A DNA stretch of 64,000 nucleotides, from contig JAQWNC010000015.1 in the NCBI GenBank assembly GCA_029246505.1, positions 1 to 64,000 on the forward strand. The letters run 5' to 3'. The notes under the pieces were generated by a model that searched no databases, was not told the origin of the DNA, and saw only the letters and a list, made by a program, of their open reading frames with translations. Position numbers and translations under genes: made by a program. Positions 26,110-35,902 of this stretch are shown one piece after another. The first letter of the stretch is position 1, and every line of letters starts with the position of its first letter. This stretch comes from Arenicellaceae bacterium. Its GTDB lineage: Bacteria > Pseudomonadota > Gammaproteobacteria > Arenicellales > Arenicellaceae.

Positions 26110-28158
26110 CTATTCAGCGATCTGGTATACCTGAATACTGTTTAGTTGCCAGATATTTGTAAAAACATCCGGGTTATTTAGCACTAGTTGCGAAAAGGCG
26201 TTGCTATATTGCTGACTATAGAGCCGAATATCGACTGGCCAATGTCCACCTGCTTCATGACCAAACGAACTCACGTTGCCGTCACGGTTATTGAGCACCA
26301 AATATCCACCACGGTAATCGTCAATATCGCTTAGCTCGTACTCAGGTAGATAGGTTACGGTTGTATAGAGATTAAAAAACTTATGCCCATGATAAACATG
26401 CGGCGTAAAAGCATTGACCGCGTAGCCAGTCACCTGGTCAGTTAATAAGTTATTTGGCGGTAGCGTATTTAAAAAATTCAACATATCCTCGAAATTCTCA
26501 AAACTCGCTTCAGGTGCAACCGGAGCCAACATCGTCAACTTGCTATAGTTATTCTCCAGGTAACGCGAGTTTATTGGGAGTAAAAATACAATCAATAAAA
26601 TACTCACAAAAACCATTCGAGCGCTTTCGCCGTAGCTATGGGAACCACCACTGTCGGTGCTATTTTTAAATACACCCGTCTGGCGGATGGTTTCCCATCC
26701 TCGCACCAGATACCACGCAGCATACAACTCAACGGTTATTAAAAAGCACAGGCGCCAAACCACTTCGGCATAACTGACACGCAAAAACAAATCTATAAAT
26801 ACCGGATTAAACACGGTGAAAAGTGGCGACCACAAACCGGCCGATATATACGAAGGCACATCTTGTTTTCGATTACTTAGAAAATATAATAAATACGCAA
26901 GAACACCCCAAACTGTTAAAACCTGATAAAACTGTTGGGTCGGTTTCAATACGAACAAGTTTTTAGCGAAAGGCAATAGGTCCGATACTGGCTGAAGAAA
27001 ATCTCCATCCAAGGGCCAGTTCCGTTCAACAAAGAAATACAAGTAACAGTGGGCAATTACATAAATACCGACGGCCGAGAAAAACAGGGTACTGACAAGC
27101 CGCGAGCGGTTCTGACTTGCGTTCGTAACAGTTTCGATCGCTCCTGTATTTGCTAATGCAGTAACGGCTTCAGTAACTCCTTTAGTTACTGCAGCGGTAT
27201 TTACTGCAGTGCTGCCGGCTATAGAAGTATTGCTGTCTGTATAAGCGCGGCTGCGCCGTAAATAGAAAACCCCGACCAGCATGGTAGCCATCACCACCAA
27301 ATATAGCGCCTCTTGGAGGTGCAATGCGGCTACCACCAGTGCTAGTGCCGCCGAACCAACCAGTAATCTTATAGAAATTACGCCAGCCGCCAGCACACGA
27401 ATAAATATTGCCATCAGTGCAAAAAACCCAACTAATGCAAAAAATGCCGGAGCAAACGTGTAATAACGCACATAGCTAAAGGGCCCCACCCCAAAATGCA
27501 GCACCATAAATAACGTGGCTATCGCAGCAGCCAGGCCGATATTTTTTAGGTACTGTCCTTCGGATAAAACAGCTTTAGCAAACGAAAAGAATGCGGCAAT
27601 AAAAACCAATATATTAATAAGATTAATCGGCCCAAGTTCACCAATTAGCTCGGTATTGGTAAAGTTCAGGGTAAACGCGACGAAGCGATACCAGTAGTAA
27701 TTAGTCGTTTTTAATACTTCAGCCAGGCCAGTTATTTCCAGGGAATCGTCATTACTAAACCACAGCTGTAGGTCTGTAATTTGCCCGAGATGCCAATACA
27801 CATCCGCCGGTAACTCAGTATAGGGGCCCGCCCAAAAACCATAAATAACCGCACTGGCTGCTAACAACAGACCGTAACGGTCAGGCTTTTGCAGCCACTG
27901 GTTTATCTCGGTGCGCGGCGAAGGGTTTTTTCGAACCCGCCACCCAGCAGCCATAAACGCTAGTAATATTAATCCAAAATATAAGTACTTAAGGTCCGTA
28001 GCGTCCCAACCAAGGCAACCGGTAATCGCTGTCGCAACAACAAAAAGCCCTAACGAATTAAGTGGAACTTCGCCAAAAGTAACTGGCTTTCTGCCAAATG
28101 CAATTAGCACTGCACACCCTGGCAATAGCAGAAGTAAGGTATATAAAAGAATAAACAT
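26110..28158 (-). CDS. large polytopic membrane protein of the glycan operon
   Basis: About 682 residues with roughly a dozen hydrophobic segments and a C-terminal hydrophilic domain of about 140 residues. An FWAGPYTELPADVYWHLGQI segment near residue 110 after the first helices recalls the acidic loop of GT-C glycosyltransferases. It could be a GT-C transferase or a polymerase-like protein. A low-complexity Ala/Thr/Val-rich loop is encoded at about 27,105-27,240. The start at ATG 28,158 (FILLYTLLLLLPG) is preferred to an upstream codon that overlaps the sugar transferase gene. It is the last gene of the ten-gene operon. Confidence 0.6.
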   Translation of the reverse strand: MFILLYTLLLLLPGCAVLIAFGRKPVTFGEVPLNSLGLFVVATAITGCLGWDATDLKYLYFGLILLAFMAAGWRVRKNPSPRTEINQWLQKPDRYGLLLAASAVIYGFWAGPYTELPADVYWHLGQITDLQLWFSNDDSLEITGLAEVLKTTNYYWYRFVAFTLNFTNTELIGELGPINLINILVFIAAFFSFAKAVLSEGQYLKNIGLAAAIATLFMVLHFGVGPFSYVRYYTFAPAFFALVGFFALMAIFIRVLAAGVISIRLLVGSAALALVVAALHLQEALYLVVMATMLVGVFYLRRSRAYTDSNTSIAGSTAVNTAAVTKGVTEAVTALANTGAIETVTNASQNRSRLVSTLFFSAVGIYVIAHCYLYFFVERNWPLDGDFLQPVSDLLPFAKNLFVLKPTQQFYQVLTVWGVLAYLLYFLSNRKQDVPSYISAGLWSPLFTVFNPVFIDLFLRVSYAEVVWRLCFLITVELYAAWYLVRGWETIRQTGVFKNSTDSGGSHSYGESARMVFVSILLIVFLLPINSRYLENNYSKLTMLAPVAPEASFENFEDMLNFLNTLPPNNLLTDQVTGYAVNAFTPHVYHGHKFFNLYTTVTYLPEYELSDIDDYRGGYLVLNNRDGNVSSFGHEAGGHWPVDIRLYSQQYSNAFSQLVLNNPDVFTNIWQLNSIQVYQIAE

Positions 28159-28177
28159 TATTGCGCTAGATTTACCG

Positions 28178-29476
28178 TTATCGACCCTTGCCGAATAACA
28201 CAACACGCAAAGTACGCAAAACAATGAACATATCGAGCATCAAAGTGAAGTGTCTAATGTAATACAGGTCATATTCCAATTTTCGCTCTGCGTCTTCCTC
28301 GCTTGACCCATAGCGATACATTACCTGAGCCCACCCGGTGATTCCCGGCTTCACGGCATGTCGATAGCTATAAAAAGGTATTTTCTTTTCTAACTGGGCG
28401 ACAAAACTGGGTCGTTCTGGTCGCGGGCCAATCAGGCTCATATCTCCGCGTAAAACATTAAACAATTGCGGCAACTCATCTAATCGAGCCGCACGTAAGT
28501 ATTTGCCTAGCCCGGTAATTCGGCTATCGCCTTGTACGGTCCACTGTGCACCATCTTTCTCAGCATCTATTACCATGGTTCGAAACTTATAAAGACTAAA
28601 CGATTGGTCATTCGCCCCAACTCGTTTTTGCTTGTAAATCGCTACACCCTTGTCCTGAAGCCTTACAAGAATTGAGATCAGCAACATTAACCAACCCAAT
28701 AAAAGCAACCCAATTAGAGCACCAAACACGTCTATCGCTCTTTTTATGCGCAACGGAATTTCCTGATGTAACAAACCAAAATCTGCACTGGTAGCAAACC
28801 AGGATTTACTCATCAAGCGAACTGGCAAGCGATATAGGAACTTTTCGTAATACTCCTCCAAGGTAAAAACCCTGATGCCCGACATACGCAAGGCAACCAC
28901 CTGCTCGGCTTTTTCTTCAGTAAGCACTCCGGGAAGAGCTACAACTCCTGCAACTTCCCGTTCTGTATTAATTCCACTATAAGATTGCACATCCTGCTCA
29001 CCATAGATCGACTCCACATCTTCACGAATAGTGTCAAGAATCGTGCTATCACCCCACACGTACCAGGTGGGGCATACGGTAAACCACCGAATACCATAAG
29101 CAAGCGCTAATCTGGACAGCACTAACCAGCACCCAAACAGCAACATTCCGTACAAAAATACGGTGCGCCAAAGCAAGGGATCAAGTTCCACCAATTTGAA
29201 CACGTAACCAACCGCTAATATCATCACCGTCGCTAAACCTGTCGCGGCGCCCATTTGAGCTGGCATATGAATAAACGACAGCTGTCGTCGCAAAACATAG
29301 CCGCCAAATAAATAGACGGCGAGCAAATTACAAACTACCGCGAGCGCTAAAGTTCCTAATGCACCAGGGATTCGCGCGCCATATTCCAACTCGGACAAAC
29401 CGGTCATTACCAAAACCAGAACCAGTACGTCTACTGCCACTAGCAGCAACATAAAAATTAGTCGTGCGCCTAACAC
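28178..29476 (-). CDS. exopolysaccharide polyprenyl-phosphate sugar-1-phosphate transferase
   Basis: This is a PHPT-type initiating transferase with several N-terminal membrane helices, a CoA-binding-like central domain, and the C-terminal bacterial sugar transferase domain. Key blocks are RAIDVFGALIGLLLLG, YKQKRVGANDQSFSLYKFRTM, GKYLRAARLDELPQLFNVLRGDMSLIGPRPER, and VKPGITGWAQV. It moves a sugar-1-phosphate from a UDP-sugar to undecaprenyl phosphate, starting a repeat unit at the inner membrane. The architecture is like the EpsB/WcaJ families. The GTG at 29,476, preceded by GGAG, was taken as start because an upstream ATG at 29,509 overlaps the previous gene by about 40 bases. Confidence 0.85.
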   Translation of the reverse strand: MLGARLIFMLLLVAVDVLVLVLVMTGLSELEYGARIPGALGTLALAVVCNLLAVYLFGGYVLRRQLSFIHMPAQMGAATGLATVMILAVGYVFKLVELDPLLWRTVFLYGMLLFGCWLVLSRLALAYGIRWFTVCPTWYVWGDSTILDTIREDVESIYGEQDVQSYSGINTEREVAGVVALPGVLTEEKAEQVVALRMSGIRVFTLEEYYEKFLYRLPVRLMSKSWFATSADFGLLHQEIPLRIKRAIDVFGALIGLLLLGWLMLLISILVRLQDKGVAIYKQKRVGANDQSFSLYKFRTMVIDAEKDGAQWTVQGDSRITGLGKYLRAARLDELPQLFNVLRGDMSLIGPRPERPSFVAQLEKKIPFYSYRHAVKPGITGWAQVMYRYGSSEEDAERKLEYDLYYIRHFTLMLDMFIVLRTLRVVLFGKGR

Positions 29477-30642
29477 TTTTTCAGACTCCGCCTTTCCGTA
29501 TATGCACACGGCATGGCTTTGCTAACCTGCTCAATCACAATACCAAGCTCGTATTCTTGCTTGACTAATTCCCTAGAACGCTCGCCGTACTGCTGAATTA
29601 ACGATGGCTTATCAATCACCTTACCCATTGCACTGGCCAACGCTTCAGCCTCACGCGCGGGCACCAAAAGGCCATTATCTTTTACCACCTCTTTGCAACC
29701 TGGCACATCAGTAGTGATCACCCCTCGCCCCATCGACATTGCTTCAAGCGCAGCTCGTGGCAGCCCCTCACGGTATGACGGTAAAACAAATATATGAGAT
29801 CGCTCAATATACGGCCGTACATCTCTCGTTTCACCCAGATACTCCACCAGTTGTTGGTCCTCCAATCTACCAAGCTCATCCGATTGAATCGACGCCGGAC
29901 TAGAATCTACCGGACCTAAAAGTTGACATTTAAACTGCTTCCCGCGAGATTTTAGCAGACGCACTGCCTCTACCAACTCCCACAAACCTTTGTCACGCAG
30001 CATACGCCCGACATAAAGAAAAATCGGGCCCTCAATACCTACGGGTGGTATTGGCTTTTGATTAAAATAAGCAGTATCAACACCAGTGCCTGAAATAACC
30101 TCTTTGTTAGCGAGTCGACCTATTCCCAGGCTTTCAAATACCTGCTGGTCATCACGATTCTGAAAAAACATAACATCACCAAGGCCATACAGCTTCCTAT
30201 ATAGTGGCATTAACGCAATCCGCACAAGCTTGGCTAAAAGCGACGACCCAATAAACAAATAGCCCAGCCCGGTGACCATTGCTACGCGATGCTTAATCCC
30301 GAGGAGTTTTGCAGCAATCGCCCCGTACAGTATTGGCTTAATACTGAAATTAAATACCACATCGGCATTATTGATTTTATAAACGTCTCGGTACTGCAAT
30401 ATCGCTCCAATTTCCCGAAGTACATTCAACCCATGTTGTTGCATGTTCAACGCGATGTGCTGGATGCCAAGCTGCTTCAACTCATGCTCCCAGCCATCTA
30501 CTGGTGTCAAACATATAACTTTCTTGTATTGCCGCACAAGCTCACGCACCAAACCCTGATAATGTAAAAAAAGATACTGTGAAGTATTGTGACTAATAAC
30601 CAGAACCTGATCGCCCCTTCTATTACTGTTATTGTCGCTCAT
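29470..30642 (-). CDS. GT4 glycosyltransferase (PglA/CapM-like)
   Basis: This 390-residue GT-B enzyme shows VLVISHNTSQYLFLHYQGLVREL at the N-terminus and FNFSIKPILYGAIAAKLLGI, typical of the PglA/WbtD/CapM group that adds the second sugar to an undecaprenyl-linked first sugar. The donor domain has YVGRMLRDKGLWELVEA and SYREGLPRAALEAMSMGR with GVITTDVPG. Its location directly before the initiating transferase supports action early in repeat-unit assembly. Its ATG overlaps the preceding gene's stop. Confidence 0.83.
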   Translation of the reverse strand: MSDNNSNRRGDQVLVISHNTSQYLFLHYQGLVRELVRQYKKVICLTPVDGWEHELKQLGIQHIALNMQQHGLNVLREIGAILQYRDVYKINNADVVFNFSIKPILYGAIAAKLLGIKHRVAMVTGLGYLFIGSSLLAKLVRIALMPLYRKLYGLGDVMFFQNRDDQQVFESLGIGRLANKEVISGTGVDTAYFNQKPIPPVGIEGPIFLYVGRMLRDKGLWELVEAVRLLKSRGKQFKCQLLGPVDSSPASIQSDELGRLEDQQLVEYLGETRDVRPYIERSHIFVLPSYREGLPRAALEAMSMGRGVITTDVPGCKEVVKDNGLLVPAREAEALASAMGKVIDKPSLIQQYGERSRELVKQEYELGIVIEQVSKAMPCAYTERRSLKKC

Positions 30643-31760
30643 GGCTTTGCTCCGGTATAAAGCTCTTGATAGCTGTGGCTAAACTGCCCAAGAGAAAATT
30701 CCGCTTTTACCCGTTTACGTGCACGACTCCCAAAACTATTACGAAGCTCTTTCTTCATATCCACCGCGTCGAACATCGCCGCTGCAAGAGAACCAGCCCT
30801 ATAATCACTCAGTACAACGCCGCATCCGTCGAGAATAGTTGGTGCATCTCCGACCGGAGTGCTAATGCAATACACTTTAGTCGCCATCGCTTCTGCTAGT
30901 ACATTTGGCCAGCCCTCGCTGATAGACGCAAGCACATGACAATCAAGCGCCGCCAGAATGCGAGGAACATCTGAGCGTGGACCTAACAATTGAACTTTGC
31001 CATTTAAATTGTGCTGTTGAATAAACTCGACCAAATCAATGTTCGCATTATCTATACCTCTCCCCGCCAAAATAAGAACCACAGACTCTCGTCGCGCAGC
31101 CACGGCTGAAAATGCATTCAACAATAGTTGTTGATTTTTTAACGGGTCATAACGCCCGACTAACCCAAATACAAACACATCATCAGCAATACCTAGCTCC
31201 TTCCGGACAGCCGCACCGGCGACCTCATCGGAGCGATATTTATCAACGTCAATACCATTTGGTATTACCGCTGCCTTTGACTTCGAGTAACCAATACGCT
31301 GATGCGCTACCTGAGCCACTTCACCACAATAGACAATTTGGTCAGGGATCATTTTCGACAATAAAGCTGCCACTCGTTGCATTAAATAAAGATGCAACTG
31401 GCGGTTGATCAAGCGTGTTTCGCTCTGTCTAATATTCCAAATTCGACGCATGTTTTGCCCTGCGCCTATAAATACCAGTGCAAGATCTGCGGCGTATAAC
31501 CAACTCTGGACAATATCGGGTACAAATCTACCAACGAATTTACGGAGTTTCAGCACGCGGTACCAGGTTAACGGGTTTCTAGACATCATCAGACTGTCAA
31601 CGCGCACACCCAGTTTTTCTAAATCCGGCTTTAAGTCATCATGAGAGGTAAGCGTTATAACCCGATGTTCAATACCGCTAGTTGAACCAACCAGTCGAAG
31701 TAGCGCCATTTCTGTTCCACCCACGGCTAACCCTGGTAGCACGTGCAGCACCCGCGTCAT
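30639..31760 (-). CDS. GT4-family glycosyltransferase
   Basis: This 373-residue GT-B protein begins VLHVLPGLAVGGTEMALLRLV. Its donor domain includes VIPNGIDVDKYRSD, FGLVGRYDPLKNQQLLLNAF, LAGRGIDN, LLGPRSDVP and SISEGWPNVLAEAMATKVY. It overlaps both neighbours by four bases, so it is a firm operon member that adds one sugar of the repeat unit. Specificity is unknown. Confidence 0.83.
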   Translation of the reverse strand: MTRVLHVLPGLAVGGTEMALLRLVGSTSGIEHRVITLTSHDDLKPDLEKLGVRVDSLMMSRNPLTWYRVLKLRKFVGRFVPDIVQSWLYAADLALVFIGAGQNMRRIWNIRQSETRLINRQLHLYLMQRVAALLSKMIPDQIVYCGEVAQVAHQRIGYSKSKAAVIPNGIDVDKYRSDEVAGAAVRKELGIADDVFVFGLVGRYDPLKNQQLLLNAFSAVAARRESVVLILAGRGIDNANIDLVEFIQQHNLNGKVQLLGPRSDVPRILAALDCHVLASISEGWPNVLAEAMATKVYCISTPVGDAPTILDGCGVVLSDYRAGSLAAAMFDAVDMKKELRNSFGSRARKRVKAEFSLGQFSHSYQELYTGAKP

Positions 31761-33046
31761 TCGACCCTCGCAGGCTTAAACCGTGCGAAACGAGTGACGT
31801 ACACCACGGTAGTCAGGATAAGTATCCAGTCTGTCATTACATGATGCCTAAACGCCTGCCCATGATTCGTCGTCCCAATGCTCCAAGTAAACGACAAACT
31901 AAAATAAACCAAAGCTAACAGTACATATTTTTTGTCGTGCAAGCATAGAAGGATCATTAGCGGTATACCGAGCCAGCGAATCAACGCTTGCAGCAACAAC
32001 ACCCAGGTTGAAACACTTCCAACATCACCATGAAAAGGGCCTAGCAAATAGAATGCATAAGATAGAATCAAACCACCCACGGAGCTAAGCCAACCGCTAA
32101 ATTCACCCTCTATTAAATATTGCGTATTGGGCGCCGAATCATTTACCCACCCTCTATAGGCTCGAATTGCATCGACCCAGGAACCTTTAAGCATATCAAC
32201 ATAATATTCACCTTGCGGCACCGGCAAATACAGAAGCCCTGCAAGCATCAATAATCCAGCTATTCCAACCATGGCAACAAGCATCAGTTTGGTACGCGGC
32301 TGTAACTGATTAGATTGAAACAACCAGAACAAACCGATAATAATAATGGCAACAATGGCATACACCAACATGATCTGATGAAATAATCCCATTACGCACA
32401 ACCAAAACGTACCCAGCCAAAAAAGCCAAAGTCGATTATTCTGAAATAGCCACCAAAACGATGCCGTAGCCAACATCACCGCCAATGCCATAAATACTTC
32501 ACGCGCCGTTACCGACCCATAAATTAGTTCTGCGGGTAATAATGTCCAAACCAATACTCCAAAAACTGCCCAGGCCGAATTTCCAACATCCAACCAGTCA
32601 AAAAACCAGAGTAAAACTATAATGTTAAAAGAAAATGCAAGTACCGTAAGTGATTGCCCTAAAATAAGGTGGGGCCCAAACGAGAAAACCGCATGATCTC
32701 CTGAGGCAGCGCGCAAGAGCGGTCCCGTATCGTGTATAAGAATATCTGGCCCAAATATATGGTAGAAAGTCGCCAACCATTTAACGTAGAACTCTGACCC
32801 TACACTCCAGGCAATTGCATCTGGAAAACCGGCGATAGTGGTCGCTAATTTATTCAAATAATAAGGATCCAACGCGGTAAAGAAAAATGGCCCGGCTAGA
32901 TAATTTAGTAATGAAAAAACTTGATGGGCGAAGATACCGGTGCATGCGGCCCAAAAGACCGGGCCGGTTCGAAAATTAAACGGAGATACGTATCGCAAAA
33001 CAATAAACGGCAATAAACAGAGCGTAGCTCCGGCTAACCAAATCAT
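31757..33046 (-). CDS. polytopic membrane protein, possible GT-C transferase or polymerase
   Basis: This 429-residue protein is hydrophobic over most of its length, with about ten predicted membrane spans. A short periplasmic-type loop carries AIAWSVGSEFYVKWLATFYHIFGPD, and SVTAREVFMAL recalls GT-C and O-antigen polymerase folds. No motif fixes its reaction. Four-base overlaps on both sides tie it to the repeat-unit operon. The Wzy-like polymerase of this cluster may be this gene or the one at 26,110; I cannot decide which. Confidence 0.6.
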   Translation of the reverse strand: MIWLAGATLCLLPFIVLRYVSPFNFRTGPVFWAACTGIFAHQVFSLLNYLAGPFFFTALDPYYLNKLATTIAGFPDAIAWSVGSEFYVKWLATFYHIFGPDILIHDTGPLLRAASGDHAVFSFGPHLILGQSLTVLAFSFNIIVLLWFFDWLDVGNSAWAVFGVLVWTLLPAELIYGSVTAREVFMALAVMLATASFWWLFQNNRLWLFWLGTFWLCVMGLFHQIMLVYAIVAIIIIGLFWLFQSNQLQPRTKLMLVAMVGIAGLLMLAGLLYLPVPQGEYYVDMLKGSWVDAIRAYRGWVNDSAPNTQYLIEGEFSGWLSSVGGLILSYAFYLLGPFHGDVGSVSTWVLLLQALIRWLGIPLMILLCLHDKKYVLLALVYFSLSFTWSIGTTNHGQAFRHHVMTDWILILTTVVYVTRFARFKPARVE

Positions 33047-34179
33047 AATAAATACGCCTGACTAGGCTGTTTTCGAGCAAGTATTTTACTCAGAGACTTT
33101 ACCATCGGCTGCAGACCATATTTACGATGCACTCTTTGAACTTGTTGGCTCGTATCATTTTCATCAGATAGTAGGCGCTCACGCCAAACGTTCGAAATTG
33201 CCCCATGGTCTTTAACTTTCACGACAGTACCATCGTTTGCAATTACTTCCGCACAGTCACCTGCATCGGTAGCGAGGCAATATGCACCACAGGCCAACGC
33301 CTCTAGCAGGGCATTCGGAAGCCCTTCACTCACCGATGTCATGGTAAAAATAGTAAGTGCGCTGTAAACCTGCGGCATATCGTTTTCGTGCTCTATATGC
33401 ACGATACGCAATCCCCGCTGCTGCAAAGCATGTATTTCTCTCATCACAGAATCAGCGTGCTCACCTGAGCCCCGACCTAATACCACATACTGGGCGACAC
33501 CCGGCATTTGAGCTTCCAAACATTGCAGCGCATTAAAAAAGGTATGGTGATCTTTGGCAGGATCCAAACGGCCCACAATACCAATTACCGGACGATGCTG
33601 ATCTAGCCCAATGCGCAATAACCAGGCTTTGCCTGCCTCCGGGTCGGGTTGAAAACGCTTAGTATCAATTCCATTTTGCAGAACATGCATTTTGCTGCCG
33701 CTGTACCCCTCATCTACCGCACTCACAGCGCCGGCTCGCGAATTACTAATATAATGGTCACAATAGATTGCCACCATCCGCTGCACAAGATATCCCAGCC
33801 CAGCTACAAAACCGTACTCCGGTAATGTTGATCTAGTCGCTACAATTTGCCAACTAAACACCGCATTCGGGCAAACGGTCTTTGCAGCTAATGCGTGTAA
33901 ACATGCAGACGGCAGACTGCAGAATATGGCATCAGGTGAAAACTCTTTGGCAAACCGCCAAATATTAATAGTAGGCCTTATTACGTCGAGCTTGCCTTGT
34001 TTATTAAGATCGAGCACGGATATTCCCGCACTCTCAGCCGGCGAAATAAAATCACCTCGTTTACGCAATAACCAGACTTCTACTTGATGGCCGTATTCTT
34101 TCAATTGCAAGGCTATTAGATGAAATTGAGATTCAGCGCCACCGACTTCCAACGAAGAAATAACCAGTGCGATCTTCAC
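33043..34179 (-). CDS. GT4-family glycosyltransferase
   Basis: This 378-residue GT-B enzyme begins KIALVISSLEVGGAESQFHLIALQL. Its donor-side motifs are VLQNGIDTKRFQPD, IGIVGRLDPAKDHHTFFNAL, VLGRGSGEH and SVSEGLPNALLEALACGAY. A four-base ATGA overlap joins it to the GT2 gene upstream and to the membrane protein gene downstream. Donor and linkage are unknown. Confidence 0.83.
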   Translation of the reverse strand: MKIALVISSLEVGGAESQFHLIALQLKEYGHQVEVWLLRKRGDFISPAESAGISVLDLNKQGKLDVIRPTINIWRFAKEFSPDAIFCSLPSACLHALAAKTVCPNAVFSWQIVATRSTLPEYGFVAGLGYLVQRMVAIYCDHYISNSRAGAVSAVDEGYSGSKMHVLQNGIDTKRFQPDPEAGKAWLLRIGLDQHRPVIGIVGRLDPAKDHHTFFNALQCLEAQMPGVAQYVVLGRGSGEHADSVMREIHALQQRGLRIVHIEHENDMPQVYSALTIFTMTSVSEGLPNALLEALACGAYCLATDAGDCAEVIANDGTVVKVKDHGAISNVWRERLLSDENDTSQQVQRVHRKYGLQPMVKSLSKILARKQPSQAYLL

Positions 34180-35147
34180 TGTCCAGCACCATGCAATTTA
34201 TCTAAAGTATTAACCAGCAAGGACATGAGCGAACCTGGCAAATAAGTAAGTAATCGTCTTAGCTGCAACCCAACACTCTGATTCTCTGCCAATAAACGAT
34301 CAATACAACTTCTTGCCTTTTCTCGGTAACCACTGCGCAAGTAAAGATAAAGCAAGCGTTCGGTCGCATCACTGCGACCAACAAAACTTACATCTCCCAT
34401 CTCCGTAACGTTACCTGCATCGATGGGGTCTTTTTTACCTTGCCGACGGGTTTCCGCGGCTGACCGTGCGTGCTGTGCAAACGCCATTTGCTCTCCAACT
34501 CGAGCTGCAGATATCGCCTCATTTGAATATCGCAGCGAATACAAATACTTCTCGAGGTTCACCAGCTCTCCAAGCTCCTGAAGCCGGAGCGTTAAATCAT
34601 AATCCTGAGCATAAACAAAAAATGCTCGATAACCGCCAATATCTAATAGTGCCTTTTTTCGCAGCATCAAACTCCCATGAATAAATTGATTCTCTACTAA
34701 ATTCTGATCCATTAAATTCAAATGATCCAAAGTGAAATCTCTCCTTCCGATCACATCACCATCCGCATCAATAATTTCGACCCGAGTTCCACAGCCAATA
34801 TAACCCTGATTTGCTTCCAAGAATCTAACTTGCTCACCAAATCGATGCGGTGCAGAAATATCGTCATCATCATGGCGCGCAATATACTTGCCTTTGGCAA
34901 TTTCGATACCTTGATTCAAACGCCTGGTTAGGCCAATATTTTGACCATCACTTAGGTAATGAATTCTGCTATCCGAATAACTCGCAATGATTTCCTCCGT
35001 TTGATCAGAAGAACCATCATCAATTAGCACGCACTCAAAGCTGGGAAACGACTGTGAAAAAATACTATCAAGCGCTTTGCGCAAATATTTTGCGCCGTTG
35101 TACACCGGCATTAGCACTGATATTTTCGGCACTACAGCGCTATTCAA
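34176..35147 (-). CDS. GT2-family glycosyltransferase
   Basis: This 323-residue GT-A inverting enzyme opens with ISVLMPVYNGAKYLRKALDSIFSQ and has LIDDGSSDQT and the metal-binding aspartates in ARHDDDDIS near residue 92-99. FIHGSLMLRKKALLDIGGY follows before a less conserved C-terminal helix region. It is expected to act on the cytoplasmic face using a nucleotide sugar. ATGA overlaps link it to the nucleotidyltransferase and the next GT4 gene. Confidence 0.85.
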   Translation of the reverse strand: MNSAVVPKISVLMPVYNGAKYLRKALDSIFSQSFPSFECVLIDDGSSDQTEEIIASYSDSRIHYLSDGQNIGLTRRLNQGIEIAKGKYIARHDDDDISAPHRFGEQVRFLEANQGYIGCGTRVEIIDADGDVIGRRDFTLDHLNLMDQNLVENQFIHGSLMLRKKALLDIGGYRAFFVYAQDYDLTLRLQELGELVNLEKYLYSLRYSNEAISAARVGEQMAFAQHARSAAETRRQGKKDPIDAGNVTEMGDVSFVGRSDATERLLYLYLRSGYREKARSCIDRLLAENQSVGLQLRRLLTYLPGSLMSLLVNTLDKLHGAGQ

Positions 35148-35902
35148 GAGTTACCCCAGTATTGTTCAATTTCTATGGCATCGTCTCGTGTGTTAACGCC
35201 CACTGCTTCCATCGAGCTTTGTGCCGTGAAAGTTTCCACTCTTCCACGTTTTGTGAACCATGTTATAAACGGCAAAAAGTTTCGCTCTCCAGTGCCGACA
35301 CCCAATTCAACTTGAGTAGAATAGGTTTTTAGATCGTGAAAGTAGGTAGATGCACTTAGCCCGAACAAGCCACAGTCATTTTCACCCACTGCAGGCATGG
35401 TATCGCCTTCGCGTCGATGCAGTACTTTGTGTATTACCCCATTGGAATCACGTTGCATATGAATATAAGGGTCGGCGATCTCAATGGTCGAAAACACCAG
35501 ACCAGCAGACAATCTAGGTTTTAGCTTTTCAGCTAATGTTTGGGCTGTTGCAGCTGAAATACAAATTTGATCACACCAACTGATAGTTACAGAGCTCAAG
35601 CCTTTGTCAATGTAAAAAGGCGCTGGAATCATTATTGCGTCCAACATACCAGTGGGTTCAGGCTGCACAAAAAGATTCACATTGGGAATCGCTTCAGCCT
35701 CCAGCCACTCACCAACAACTGCTTTAAATCGCGGACTCACTACCACAGAAATTTCGTCAACTAGCTCCCGATGGCATGTTATTACGTGCCATAACATGGC
35801 TTTTCCAGCGACTTCAAATAGGCACTTCGGGCCATCATAAGATAAGCGAGATCCAGCTCCTGCCGCGGGGATAATAAGTAGCGACCTACCGGCAGAATTC
35901 AT
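35144..35902 (-). CDS. sugar-phosphate nucleotidyltransferase-like (MobA/GlmU fold)
   Basis: This 252-residue protein starts LLIIPAAGAGSRLSYDGPKCLFEVAGKAMLWHVI, the nucleotide-binding signature of NTP transferases (AAGxGxR...PK). TISWCDQICIS occupies the metal-aspartate position and LVFSTIEIADPY follows. The final third includes GVGTGERNFLPFI. It probably activates a sugar phosphate or related phosphate with an NTP. It overlaps the HAD phosphatase gene and the GT2 gene by four bases each, which suggests a pathway step specific to this operon. Confidence 0.75.
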   Translation of the reverse strand: MNSAGRSLLIIPAAGAGSRLSYDGPKCLFEVAGKAMLWHVITCHRELVDEISVVVSPRFKAVVGEWLEAEAIPNVNLFVQPEPTGMLDAIMIPAPFYIDKGLSSVTISWCDQICISAATAQTLAEKLKPRLSAGLVFSTIEIADPYIHMQRDSNGVIHKVLHRREGDTMPAVGENDCGLFGLSASTYFHDLKTYSTQVELGVGTGERNFLPFITWFTKRGRVETFTAQSSMEAVGVNTRDDAIEIEQYWGNS

